NCBI GenBank assembly: GCA_016869715.1
Contig: VGDM01000013.1
Coordinates: 1-64,000 of the forward strand
DNA: 64,000 nucleotides
DNA from: Alphaproteobacteria bacterium
Lineage (GTDB): Bacteria; Pseudomonadota; Alphaproteobacteria; Acetobacterales; Acetobacteraceae
Direction: 5' to 3'
This document shows positions 26,921 to 35,192 of this stretch, piece after piece. A program made the translations under genes and the position numbers. Positions within the stretch are counted from its first letter, which is position 1, and every line of letters begins with the position of its first letter. The notes beneath the pieces are model-generated. The model was not told the DNA's origin. It made no database searches and saw nothing but the letters and a program-made list of their open reading frames with translations.

Positions 26921-28420
26921 ATGGATCTTTGGGCCAATCTCGCGCATGGCTTCAGCGTTGCGCTCACCTTCAACAACCTGCTGTTTTGCCTGATCGGCTG
27001 TATCATCGGCACCGCCATCGGCGTTTTGCCCGGCATTGGTCCGGTTGCGACGATTTCGCTGCTGCTGCCGATCACCTTTGGCCAGCCCGCCACCACCGCC
27101 ATCATCATGCTGGCAGGCATTTACTACGGCGCGCAATATGGCGGGTCCACCACGGCCATTCTGCTGAACCTACCAGGAGAGGTGAGTTCGGTCGTCACAA
27201 CACTTGAAGGCTATAAGATGGCCCGAAGGGGCCGCGCTGGTGCGGCGCTGACTGTCGCTGCCTTGGCCTCCTTCTTTGCAGGCTGCGTATCCACCGTGCT
27301 GGTGGCGGCTTCTGGCCCGCTGCTCACCTCGGTCGCGCTCTCCTTCGGGCCGGCGGATTACTTCTCGCTCATGCTGCTCGGCCTGATTATCTCGGCTGTC
27401 TTGGCCCAGGGGTCGGTGGTGAAATCCATCGGCATGGTGGTGTTTGGCGTGGCGCTTGGCCTGGTCGGCACAGATGTGCAAACCGGCCAGCAGCGCTTTA
27501 CCTTCGGTATCCCTGAGCTTTCAGACGGTATTGGCTTTGTGTCCATCGCCATGGGCATGTTCGGCATTGCCGAAATCATCCTGAATCTGGAAAAGCCCGA
27601 AGCGCGCAGTGTCATGTCCGGCAAGGTCGGCAGCCTGATGATGACGCGCGAGGAAGTCAGGCGGTCGATCCCCTCCGTGCTGCGCGGCACGACGGTAGGC
27701 AGCCTGCTTGGCATTCTGCCAGGTGGCGGCGCGGCGCTCTCTTCCTTCGGTTCTTATATGATGGAGCGCAAAATCTCCAAGGGGCGACATGAATTCGGCA
27801 CCGGCGCCATTGAAGGTGTCGCGGGGCCTGAATCAGCCAATAATGCGGCGTCGCAAACCTCCTTCATTCCGCTGCTGACGCTCGGCATTCCGGCCAATGC
27901 GGTGATGGCGCTGATGGTGGGCGCGCTGATCATCCAGGGCATCCAGCCCGGTCCGCGCATGGTGGAAGCGCAGCCTGACCTGTTCTGGGGGCTGATTGCC
28001 TCCATGTGGATCGGTAACCTGATGCTGCTGGTCATCAACCTGCCGATGATCGGGCTTTGGGTGAAGCTGCTGGCGATTCCCTATCGCCACATGTATCCCT
28101 CGATCCTGATCTTCTGCGCCATTGGGGTCTATTCGCTGCAGAACAACGTGTTCGATGTGTATCAGACCGTGTTCTTCGGCCTGTTCGGCTACCTCTGCTC
28201 CAAGCTGCGCTTGGAACCGGCGCCGATGCTGATCGGCTTCGTCTTGGGGCCAATGATGGAAGAACATCTGCGCCGCGCCATGCTGCTGTCGCGTGGTGAC
28301 GTGATGGTGTTTGTCCAACGCCCGATCAGCGCCACCATGCTGGCGATTGGCGCCATCGCGCTGATTGCGATGCTGATGCCCAATATCCGCAAGGGCAAGG
28401 ACAAGGCGTTGCTAGAATAG
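26921..28420 (+). CDS. tctA: TctA family large membrane subunit of tripartite transporter
   Basis: A 499-residue permease with about 12 membrane segments. TctA signatures are GVLPGIGPVATISLLLPITFG near residues 38-58, YYGAQYGGSTTAILLNLPGE near 68-88, and GILPGGGAALSSFGSY near 264-280. It completes the tctCBA transporter, which moves substrates delivered by TctC using an ion gradient. A terminator follows at 28445. Confidence 0.96.
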   Translation: MDLWANLAHGFSVALTFNNLLFCLIGCIIGTAIGVLPGIGPVATISLLLPITFGQPATTAIIMLAGIYYGAQYGGSTTAILLNLPGEVSSVVTTLEGYKMARRGRAGAALTVAALASFFAGCVSTVLVAASGPLLTSVALSFGPADYFSLMLLGLIISAVLAQGSVVKSIGMVVFGVALGLVGTDVQTGQQRFTFGIPELSDGIGFVSIAMGMFGIAEIILNLEKPEARSVMSGKVGSLMMTREEVRRSIPSVLRGTTVGSLLGILPGGGAALSSFGSYMMERKISKGRHEFGTGAIEGVAGPESANNAASQTSFIPLLTLGIPANAVMALMVGALIIQGIQPGPRMVEAQPDLFWGLIASMWIGNLMLLVINLPMIGLWVKLLAIPYRHMYPSILIFCAIGVYSLQNNVFDVYQTVFFGLFGYLCSKLRLEPAPMLIGFVLGPMMEEHLRRAMLLSRGDVMVFVQRPISATMLAIGAIALIAMLMPNIRKGKDKALLE

Positions 28421-28444
28421 TGGCAGCGCGCGCCCCTTACCAAG

Positions 28445-28477
28445 GCCGGCCCTGCGCAAGTGGGGCCGGCTTTTTCT
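28445..28477 (+). terminator. rho-independent terminator after tctA
   Basis: The stem GCCGGCCC/GGGCCGGC, with a loop of about nine bases, is followed by TTTTTCTTTT. It lies 24 bp after the tctA stop and ends the tctCBA unit. Confidence 0.9.
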
Positions 28478-28535
28478 TTTCCCGGTTCTGCGTTAACCCG
28501 TAGCCTGCTTTTTTGACACTTCAAGGACTTGAATA

Positions 28536-29384
28536 ATGCCCCCGCTTTCCGCTCGCCTTTCCCCGGCCTTGCAGGTTGTCACCGCCGCCGTACAAAAGGC
28601 AGGGCGTCGCCTGCTGCGTGATTTTGGTGAGGTGGAACAGCTTCAGGTCAGCGTGAAGGGGCCATCGGATTTCGTCTCCACCGCCGATCTTCGCGCCGAA
28701 CAGATTTTGCGTGAGGAACTCTCAAAAGCGCGCCCTGGCTTCGCCGTTCTGATGGAAGAATCGGGCGCTTCGGGAGGCGATGATTGGGAATGGCGCTGGG
28801 TGGTGGACCCCTTGGATGGCACCACCAATTTCCTCCACGGCATTCCCCATTGGGCGATCAGCGTGGGCGTGGAAAAACGCATCGCCGCCGATAAGACCGA
28901 ACTGGTGGCGGGCGTGGTCTATAACCCTGCGTCAGATGAGATGTTCTGGGCGGAGAAGGGTGTCGGCGCCTTCCTGAATGACAAGCGCCTGCGGGTTTCT
29001 GGCCGGAAGGACATGCGTGAGGCCCTATTTGCAACCGGCATCCCCTTTGGCGGCGTGGCGCGTAAGGCAGAATTCAGCGCCACCTTGCACAAGCTGATGC
29101 CGCAAGTGGCCGGTGTGCGGCGCTTTGGCGCGGCGGCACTTGACCTCGCTTGGGTCGCGGCAGGGCGCTATGATGGGTTCTGGGAATTGGGGCTGAAGCC
29201 CTGGGATATCGCGGCCGGAATCGTGCTGGTGCGCGAAGCCGGTGGTTTCGTGAGCGACCCGGACGGCAATGACCCCTACCCCTCGGGCATGGTGGTTTGC
29301 GGCAACCCGACACTCCAGCCCAAGTTGCGCGAAGTAGTGGCGGACGGCATCGCCGCCGTGAAAGCGCATCAGGCCGCAGGATGA
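28536..29384 (+). CDS. suhB: inositol monophosphatase family protein
   Basis: A 282-residue magnesium-dependent phosphatase of the SuhB type. The metal motif WVVDPLDGTTNFLHGIPHWA is near residues 88-107 and the second motif WDIAAGIVLVREAGG near 225-239. Acts on inositol-1-phosphate; in Escherichia coli SuhB also binds RNA polymerase and NusG in rRNA antitermination. Its stop overlaps the next gene as ATGA, so it is coupled to the envelope gene set. Confidence 0.93.
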   Translation: MPPLSARLSPALQVVTAAVQKAGRRLLRDFGEVEQLQVSVKGPSDFVSTADLRAEQILREELSKARPGFAVLMEESGASGGDDWEWRWVVDPLDGTTNFLHGIPHWAISVGVEKRIAADKTELVAGVVYNPASDEMFWAEKGVGAFLNDKRLRVSGRKDMREALFATGIPFGGVARKAEFSATLHKLMPQVAGVRRFGAAALDLAWVAAGRYDGFWELGLKPWDIAAGIVLVREAGGFVSDPDGNDPYPSGMVVCGNPTLQPKLREVVADGIAAVKAHQAAG

Positions 29385-29920
29385 AGCCGGGCGCGGCCAG
29401 TTTTAAGCGCCGGGCGGGCTTGGCCGCTGGGTTCGCCCTGCTGAGCTCGGCCGCGCGGGCGCAAGCGCCCGACCTAAACCTGCCGCCGGACCCTGCCCCG
29501 GCCCCGCCGCCGCCCGTCCAATTGACCCCTTTGCGCCCGCAAACACCGCATTCCCGGGCTGTGCCCTTGCCGGGCCTGCAAGCGCTGCCTGAGGGCGGCT
29601 TTCGGCTGCGCATGACAGGCACAGAACTCACCCCGACACAAGCCGCCGCCGTGCAGTCCTTGGCCGGCAACTTGGCGATGCTGCCCCAGGGCAGGATAAC
29701 CGTTGAAGCCCAGGTGGCGGGGCCAGCCGATGATGTCTCAACCGCGCGCCGCCTAAGCCTTGCCCGCGCGCAAACCGTGAAATCCGCGCTCATTGCCGGC
29801 GGGCTCACGCCAACTCGAATTGACCTCCGCCCGCTTGGCCGGCTTTCCGGCGCGCAGGATGCGGTGGACATCCTGCCCCCTGGCGTGGCAAGCCCGAATT
29901 CGGAGGCACGGCGCTCATGA
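29381..29920 (+). CDS. periplasmic protein with OmpA-like domain
   Basis: A 179-residue exported protein. The signal peptide (about residues 1-28) ends AARAQA and is followed by a Pro-rich linker. From about residue 75 the sequence resembles a short OmpA C-terminal (peptidoglycan-associating) fold: LTPTQAAAVQSLAGNLAM, VEAQVAGPADDVSTARRLSLARAQTVKSALI, and RIDLRPLG. I start at ATG 29381 overlapping the suhB stop; the frame is open 28 codons upstream. It overlaps the MotA-like gene by 4 bp, so all three are co-translated. Confidence 0.75.
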   Translation: MKPGAASFKRRAGLAAGFALLSSAARAQAPDLNLPPDPAPAPPPPVQLTPLRPQTPHSRAVPLPGLQALPEGGFRLRMTGTELTPTQAAAVQSLAGNLAMLPQGRITVEAQVAGPADDVSTARRLSLARAQTVKSALIAGGLTPTRIDLRPLGRLSGAQDAVDILPPGVASPNSEARRS

Positions 29921-31053
29921 CCCAGCCAACAATCTATCTCTGGCGCATGGTGATTTTCCTGGCGGCGGTGGGTGGCATTGCGGCCATGCTGGCGCCCGAT
30001 CTGCTGCATGCCTTCCAGGCCAATCCGCTGCTGAATGGTGTGATTCTGGCCGTGCTGCTTTTTGGCATTGGCATGACCTTTAGTCAGGTGCTTTCACTCC
30101 GGCGGGAAGTCGCCTGGGTGGATGGTTTCCGTACGTCCAAGGATGGTCTTTCTGCACGCCAGCCAAGCCTGCTGGCGCCGATGGTTTCCATGCTGTCGGG
30201 GCGGCGGAATGAACGGGTTTCGCTCTCGGCCTCCGCGATGCGGAGCGTGTTGGATGGGCTGCAATCGCGCCTGGATGAACGGCGCGAATTGTCGCGCTAT
30301 GTGACTGGGCTGCTGATCTTCCTCGGCTTGCTTGGCACCTTCTGGGGCTTGCTGCTGACCATTGCTTCCATTGCCGATGTGATCGGCAATATGTCGGTCG
30401 GCTCCGGCGATTTGAACGTGTTGTTTGAACAATTGAAGACCGGGCTTGCGAAGCCCTTGCAGGGCATGGGCACTGCCTTTTCCGCTTCCATGCTGGGGCT
30501 TGCGGGGGCGCTGGTGGTGGGGTTTTTGGACCTGACGGCGGGGCAGGCGCAGAATCGTTTCTTCAATGATTTGGAAGAATGGCTGGCCGGGCTGACGCGG
30601 CTTTCTTCCGGCATTCTGGGCCAGGAAGGTGAGGGCAGCGTGCCCGCCTATGTCCAGGCGCTATTGGAACAAACCGCAGAAAATCTTGAGACCCTGCAAT
30701 CCACCATCGCGCGTGGTGAGGATGGCCGCGCCGCGACGTCCCAGGCGCTGATAACGCTAACGGAACGCATGACCGTGCTGACGGAACAGATGCGCGCCAA
30801 TAATACGCTGATGCGCCGCATTGCCGATGCGCAGGATGGGCTGGCGCCGGCCATATCGCGGCTTACGGAAAGCCAGGCCGATCGGGGTGAGGCGGAAGCG
30901 ATGCGCGGCCATTTGCGCAACCTTGAAATCTATCTCGCGCGGCTGGTGGAAGAAGTGGCGCAAGGCCGCGCGCAATCCATCAATGACATCCGCAATGAGA
31001 TCAAGATCCTGACCCGCACCATCGCCGCCATCGCGGAGGAACAACCGCGGTAA
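29917..31053 (+). CDS. MotA/TolQ/ExbB-like proton channel family protein
   Basis: A 378-residue membrane protein. Helices lie near residues 11-28, 40-58, 130-153 and 188-210. The third contains LGLLGTFWGLLLTI, the MotA/TolQ/ExbB core, and GMGTAFSASMLGLAGALVVGF forms the fourth. The C-terminal 160 residues are helical and hydrophilic. This family forms the stator ring that uses proton flow. It is not flagellar MotA, since the pairing here is with an OmpA-domain coiled-coil protein. Overlaps the preceding gene (ATGA); the next gene starts 23 bp after its stop. Confidence 0.85.
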   Translation: MTQPTIYLWRMVIFLAAVGGIAAMLAPDLLHAFQANPLLNGVILAVLLFGIGMTFSQVLSLRREVAWVDGFRTSKDGLSARQPSLLAPMVSMLSGRRNERVSLSASAMRSVLDGLQSRLDERRELSRYVTGLLIFLGLLGTFWGLLLTIASIADVIGNMSVGSGDLNVLFEQLKTGLAKPLQGMGTAFSASMLGLAGALVVGFLDLTAGQAQNRFFNDLEEWLAGLTRLSSGILGQEGEGSVPAYVQALLEQTAENLETLQSTIARGEDGRAATSQALITLTERMTVLTEQMRANNTLMRRIADAQDGLAPAISRLTESQADRGEAEAMRGHLRNLEIYLARLVEEVAQGRAQSINDIRNEIKILTRTIAAIAEEQPR

Positions 31054-31076
31054 TGGATAAAGAGCACTAAGGGAAT

Positions 31077-32564
31077 ATGGCACGGTCTTCCGAAAGGCGG
31101 CGCGGGCGTGGCGGCAATCTGGATGTCTGGCCAGGCTATGTAGATGCGCTTTCCACGCTGCTCATGGTGATCATCTTCGTGCTGCTGGTCTTTGTGCTGG
31201 CGCAGGGCTTTCTTTTGGTGGCGCTCAGCTCCCGCGAACAGGCGATGGATCAGCTCAATCGCCGCGTTGCGGAATTGGCCGATCTGCTGTCACTGGAAGC
31301 CGCGCAGGGCGAGCAATTGCGCCAGCAATTGGGGCGGCTGAATGATGATCTGCGCAGCGCCGCAACGGCACGCGATACGGCACTACAATCGCTGGCGCTG
31401 CTTCGCGATGAACGCGATAAGCTTACTAGCGAACGCGATGGGCTGCGCAGGGAACGTGACAGGCAGGGCGCGCGACTGTCGGATTTGGAATTGGCGGGGC
31501 GTAGTGCGGCGGACCGCGCAGCGGCCACGGAACGGCAATTGGCTGAGGCGCTGGCGCGCGCTGAACGCACCGGCGGTGACGCCGCGCGATTGCAGCGGGA
31601 TTTGCGCGGCAGCCAGACGGAATTGACCGAAGCGCGCCAGCGCGCCGAAGCGCGCATCAGCGATCTTGAACGCGAACGCCGCACCGCGCTTGCGGAATTA
31701 GTAGTAGCCCAAGCGGCACTGGAAGCGCTGCGGCGTGAAGCGCAGGCGCTGGACCGGCAAGTGCGCGTTGAACGCGAAACCGTCACGCAACGGCTTTCCG
31801 AAATGGCGCGGCTTTCTGAGCAGATCAGGGCGTTGACGGCGCTCCGCAATGATTTGGAACGCCGCGCGGCGCAGGAACAGCGCGGGCGCGAAAGAGCCGA
31901 GGCGGAAGCGGGCGAAAAAGCGCGCCTGGCAGAAAGTGCCGCAGCGCAAGTAGCACTACTGACGCGCCAGACGGAAGCGCTGCGCGCCGAACTGGCGCGG
32001 CTGTCACACGCACTCGATTTGGCGGAAGCGGAAGGGCGGGATCGCAATGCGCAAATCGCGCTGCTTGGTCAGCGCCTGAATGCGGCACTCGCGGCACGGG
32101 TTGAGGAATTGCAGCGCTATCGCAGTGATTTCTTCGGAAGGCTGCGGGATGCGCTCGGTGAAAGGCCGGAAGTGCGCATTGTAGGGGACCGCTTCATCTT
32201 CCAAGGTGAGGTGCTTTTTGCCCCCGCAAGTGCGGAATTATCTGAAGCCGGCCTCAGGCAGGTGCGCGCATTGGCGACAGTATTGGCCGAGGTGACGCCG
32301 CTGATCCCCGCCGATGTTGCCTGGGTGTTGCGCGTGGATGGTCATGCGGATCGCAACCCCATTCGCAGCCCACGCTTTAACAGCAATTGGGAATTGGCCG
32401 CGGCGCGGGCCATCGCGGTCGCTCAGATGCTGATTGCGGAAGGGCTGCCGCCCAATCGCGTGGCCGCGACCAGCTTTGGTGATACACAGCCGATTGATCC
32501 GGGCGATACGCCCCAGGCTTTCGCGCGCAACCGCCGGATTGAATTGCGCCTGACGGATCGCTGA
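31077..32564 (+). CDS. MotB-like peptidoglycan-binding protein with long coiled coil
   Basis: A 495-residue protein with one N-terminal membrane helix (residues 24-50). Its entry WPGYVDALSTLL holds Asp23, which lies where MotB carries its proton-binding Asp. A long Arg/Glu/Ala/Leu coiled coil covers about residues 60-345. The OmpA C-terminal domain follows, with RVDGHADRNPI near 420 and NWELAAARAIAVAQML; TSFGDTQPIDPG near 465 fits the family. It would reach through the periplasm to peptidoglycan. Together with the MotA-like gene it looks like a stator pair. A repeat follows 26 bp after the stop. Confidence 0.85.
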   Translation: MARSSERRRGRGGNLDVWPGYVDALSTLLMVIIFVLLVFVLAQGFLLVALSSREQAMDQLNRRVAELADLLSLEAAQGEQLRQQLGRLNDDLRSAATARDTALQSLALLRDERDKLTSERDGLRRERDRQGARLSDLELAGRSAADRAAATERQLAEALARAERTGGDAARLQRDLRGSQTELTEARQRAEARISDLERERRTALAELVVAQAALEALRREAQALDRQVRVERETVTQRLSEMARLSEQIRALTALRNDLERRAAQEQRGRERAEAEAGEKARLAESAAAQVALLTRQTEALRAELARLSHALDLAEAEGRDRNAQIALLGQRLNAALAARVEELQRYRSDFFGRLRDALGERPEVRIVGDRFIFQGEVLFAPASAELSEAGLRQVRALATVLAEVTPLIPADVAWVLRVDGHADRNPIRSPRFNSNWELAAARAIAVAQMLIAEGLPPNRVAATSFGDTQPIDPGDTPQAFARNRRIELRLTDR

Positions 32565-32590
32565 CGGCGCGGCGCCTTGGCCCTGCCTTC

Positions 32591-32694
32591 AGAGCAGATC
32601 ACGTTCAGATGGAATCGTCTGAACGCCTAAAGATGCTCGAAAAACAACGAGGTAGAGCGGGTGGCGTGAAGACATGTGAACGCAACACGCTCTA
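32591..32694. repeat. AGAGC...GCTCT composite palindromic repeat, copy A
   Basis: A 104-bp element begins AGAGCAGATCACGTTCAGA and ends in AACACGCTCTA. Its reverse complement matches the copy at 34042-34144 along the full length. It holds an 8-bp stem CGTTCAGA/TCTGAACG and a 40-bp AGAGC-N30-GCTCT hairpin module. Its right end overlaps the stop codon of the PPOX gene on the minus strand. Confidence 0.85.
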
Positions 32695-33303
32695 GTAAAG
32701 ATTGGCCTTCATCCGCGCCGGCGCGGCCTGATCATAGGCCACCGGGTCCACCGCGCCCTTCTTATGGGCGGAAATCATTTGCCCCATGCTCGGCACCTCC
32801 GCCGGGCGGGTACGGCCACCCCAAAGGGCAGAGCGCATCAGCGCCTTCGGGCATTGCATGAAGATTTCGCGGATTTTGATGATCAGTACCGTCGCCGGTT
32901 CCTTGCCCTGCACCAGGGAGCGTGCGCACAATTCCGGATCGGTTGAAATCGAGGCCGTGCCGTGCAGACGAAGCGTTTCATTCACGCCAGGGATCAGGAA
33001 CAGCAGCGATACGCGATTGTCTTCCAGAATATCGCGCAGCCCATCCAGCCGGTTATTTCCCTTGCGATCCGGCAGCATCACATGACGGTCATCCAGCACC
33101 TGGATAAAGCCAGGCGCATCACCGCGCGGCGTGATGTGATTGCCACGCGCGCCCTGCGTGCCGAGCAGCGCAAAGGGGCAGGCGGCAATGAAGGCGCGTG
33201 TTGGTGCATCCAGCCGATCGGTGGATTTATTGGCAGCGGTTTCCAGCACCTGATCATACAGGGCTTCAAGTGCGGCGACGGTGGTGATGGCGTGTTTTTC
33301 CAT
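32692..33303 (-). CDS. pyridoxamine 5'-phosphate oxidase family (FMN) protein
   Basis: A 203-residue split-barrel flavoprotein of the MSMEG_1061-like PPOX group. Family features are FALLGTQGARGNHITPRGD near residues 40-58, RKGNNRLDGLRDILEDNRVSLLFLIPG near 80-106, and GTASISTDPELC. The C-terminal CPKALMRSALWG is also typical. The start could be ATG 33303 or 33312; neither has a clear ribosome site. The stop TAG is formed by the end of the repeat at 32591-32694, so the last one or two codons may have been changed when the repeat arrived. Confidence 0.85.
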   Translation of the reverse strand: MEKHAITTVAALEALYDQVLETAANKSTDRLDAPTRAFIAACPFALLGTQGARGNHITPRGDAPGFIQVLDDRHVMLPDRKGNNRLDGLRDILEDNRVSLLFLIPGVNETLRLHGTASISTDPELCARSLVQGKEPATVLIIKIREIFMQCPKALMRSALWGGRTRPAEVPSMGQMISAHKKGAVDPVAYDQAAPARMKANLY

Positions 33304-33408
33304 GAAGCGCATGGTCGCAGAATCCCTCGCGACGCACAAGAAAAACCTAGTAGCGCCCTGCCCTGGCTGCGCTTAAGCTGTGGCCACTAACCCACATAGG
33401 AACCCTGC

Positions 33409-33747
33409 ATGATCATTGATCTTCGCATCTATACCTGCCTGCCCAATAAGGTTGCCGACTTCGTCGCAATTTATGAAAAGGAAGGCTGGGACATCCAGAA
33501 AAAGCACCTCGGCCGCTGCTATGGCTGGTTCACCACCATCGAAGGTGAGCTCAATACCATTGTCCATATGTGGGCCTATGATGATCAGGCGGACCGTGAA
33601 CGCCGCCGCGGCGCCATGGCAGCAGACCCCGCCTGGGCCGCCTACCTCAAGAAGGTCGCGGATACCGGCGCGCTGGTGAAGATGCAGAATCGCATCGTCA
33701 AGCCAACCGCCTTCTTCGAAGCCTTCCAAGCCGCGCAAAAGGGCTGA
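33409..33747 (+). CDS. NIPSNAP family protein
   Basis: A 112-residue ferredoxin-like dimeric alpha/beta protein. The opening IIDLRIYTCLPNKVADFVAIYEKEG and the middle LNTIVHMWAYDDQADRERRR are NIPSNAP signatures. PAWAAYLKKVADTGALVKMQNRIVKP follows. In bacteria these small proteins often accompany catabolic genes; no function is established. A damaged V4R-type gene begins 5 bp after its stop and may have been in the same operon. Confidence 0.88.
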   Translation: MIIDLRIYTCLPNKVADFVAIYEKEGWDIQKKHLGRCYGWFTTIEGELNTIVHMWAYDDQADRERRRGAMAADPAWAAYLKKVADTGALVKMQNRIVKPTAFFEAFQAAQKG

Positions 33748-33752
33748 AGCCA

Positions 33753-34484
33753 ATGGCCGGGCCGGCAGTACCGATCGAGGTTGATCCCGAAACCAGGATA
33801 TGGCGCACCGATGGGCTGCCCATGATCTAACTGCCGCGCCATTTCCTTGAGAATATCCAGAAAAGCGTGGAGGACGCGATCGGCGCTGAGCGCTTCCGCG
33901 GCATCATGTATGGATCGGCTGATCTCTCTACGCTGCAATGTTGCCGCGCGGAGGCCAAGACGCATGGGCTCAGCCCGGTTGAGACATTTCGCCATTATCT
34001 CAGAATGTTTCTCGTTCACCTTCGTTCACGAGACACGCTATAGAGCATGTTGCGTTCACATAGGTTCACGCAACCCGCTCTGGATCATTGTTTTTCGAGC
34101 ATCTTCACGCATTCAGATGATTCCATCTGAACGTGATCTGCTCCAAGCTTTTTCTGATCGTATTTTCCGGGTCGCCAAGTGTTTCCGCTTGGCTTGAAAA
34201 TGCCCAAGCGCCTCTCACCACGTGGCTATGGCTTGTTTGAGATCACTGGCTTGGATGAAGCTGTCGGCACAGCGGCGGTGACGGTGCGCCATTCGGCCTA
34301 TGCGCTCGCTTACGGGCAGGTCGGGCGCCCGGTCTGCCATATGTTTGAAGGCAGTTTTGGTGGGGCGATGCGTTTCGTCATGTAACAGGCGGAGCGCACG
34401 GCGGAGCCGACCTGCCGCGAAGTCGCCTGCGCAGCGCATGGCGCGAGCGAATGCCGCTTTGAACTCCGCTGCGGTCCGGTGTGA
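33753..34484 (+). pseudogene. V4R/DUF5943-like protein, two nonsense codons and a repeat insertion
   Basis: From ATG 33753 the frame reads IEVDPETRIWRTDGLPMI, then TAA at 33828-33830 where relatives have Tyr, then LPRHFLENIQKS and EAKTHGLSPVETFRHYL. At about 34003 the gene is cut by roughly 200 bp of palindromic repeat. After 34204 it resumes with KRLSPRGYGLFEITGLDEA and SAYALAYGQVGRPVCHM, meets another TAA at 34383-34385, and ends PTCREVACAAHGASECRFEL with two conserved Cys of the V4R fold. The three lesions leave no functional product. Family naming is from recalled similarity and moderately certain. Confidence 0.75.
34003..34203. repeat. composite palindromic repeat array inserted in a gene
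   Basis: About 200 bp made of hairpin modules. 34003-34041 is a degenerate 40-bp module with TCTCGT/ACGAGA arms. 34042-34081 is a full AGAGC-N30-GCTCT module with GTTGCGT/ACGCAAC inner arms. 34082-34144 contains a TTCAGATG/CATCTGAA stem and completes the match to copy A (inverted). 34160-34203 is the 44-bp GTATTTTC...GAAAATGC hairpin. The array splits the V4R-like gene, so its arrival postdates that gene. No target duplication is obvious. Confidence 0.82.
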
Positions 34485-34495
34485 CCGGTGACGCG

Positions 34496-34828
34496 CTAAA
34501 CAACCCGCGCTTCAAAGGGCGGTCGCAAATCTGGCGCGTCGAATTCCACCACCCACACATCAGGATCACGCTGCACCTGCCGCGCGACATAGGCATCCGC
34601 CGTTTCCTGATCCACCACGCCAGGCCCCGTCGCACGCAGCCAGGCGGGCCGGCCCTCGGCATCGCGGATTTGGCTCAGTACCTGCACGCCCGCCTGCCCG
34701 CGCAGCACGCATAGAATGCCGCCGCTATCGGGGTCCCCCTTACGCAGCACGGCAGCCGACCGCCCAGCCATGTCGGAAAGCCGGATCGCCATGGAAACCC
34801 AAATGCCGGCCTTTACTTTCGCGTCCAT
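34496..34828 (-). CDS. DUF1491 family protein
   Basis: A 110-residue alphaproteobacterial protein of unknown function. DUF1491 features are the opening VKAGIWVSMAIRLSDMAGRSAAVLRKGDPDSGGIL and the C-terminal YVARQVQRDPDVWVVEFDAP. No signal peptide or membrane segment is present. It is convergent with the V4R pseudogene and divergent from the small gene at 34909. Confidence 0.88.
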   Translation of the reverse strand: MDAKVKAGIWVSMAIRLSDMAGRSAAVLRKGDPDSGGILCVLRGQAGVQVLSQIRDAEGRPAWLRATGPGVVDQETADAYVARQVQRDPDVWVVEFDAPDLRPPFEARVV

Positions 34829-34908
34829 GGGGGCGCTTCTGCCACTCCTTGCCCCTTGCCGGAAGCCGCGCGCCGCGCCATTCAGGGCATCCAGATAGGG
34901 AAGTCACC

Positions 34909-35121
34909 ATGGCCGACCAGAAATTGACCGAAGCGCAACGCGCCTATGAAGCCAAACGCGCCGCCAAGGCGGGCATGAGCCTGGAAAAATGGCTGACTGA
35001 GAAGGAAAAGCGCGCCGCCGCCGAAGCCAAGTCCGCCGCTGAGGCGACCAAGCCGCCGGCTGAGCCAAAAAAGCCGGGCTTCCTCGGCCGCTTACTCGAA
35101 AAAGCGCAAAAGCCGCTTTGA
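34909..35121 (+). CDS. small charged hypothetical protein
   Basis: A 70-residue, Lys/Ala/Glu-rich protein starting MADQKLTEAQRAYEAKRAAKAG. The middle part, MSLEKWLTEKEKRAAAEAK, is predicted to be helical; the end is Pro-rich, then FLGRLLEKAQKPL. I know of no named family. Start ATG 34909 follows GGGAAGTCACC; the in-frame upstream extension overlaps the DUF1491 gene and is less likely. Confidence 0.6.
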   Translation: MADQKLTEAQRAYEAKRAAKAGMSLEKWLTEKEKRAAAEAKSAAEATKPPAEPKKPGFLGRLLEKAQKPL

Positions 35122-35192
35122 GAAGGGCGCACGGGCTTGGACAGCGCCTCGCCCAGGCCTAAGCTTCCCTTCTGAACGGTATCAAACGCAGC

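Noticed and set aside
29381-32564. Zorya-type (ZorAB) defence system
   Set aside because: The MotA/MotB-like pair recalls ZorA/ZorB, but no ZorC, ZorD or ZorE-like gene is adjacent and the order with suhB suggests an envelope role.
32591-34203. CRISPR array formed by the repeated palindromes
   Set aside because: The units differ in order and orientation, are not evenly spaced, and no spacers or cas genes are present.
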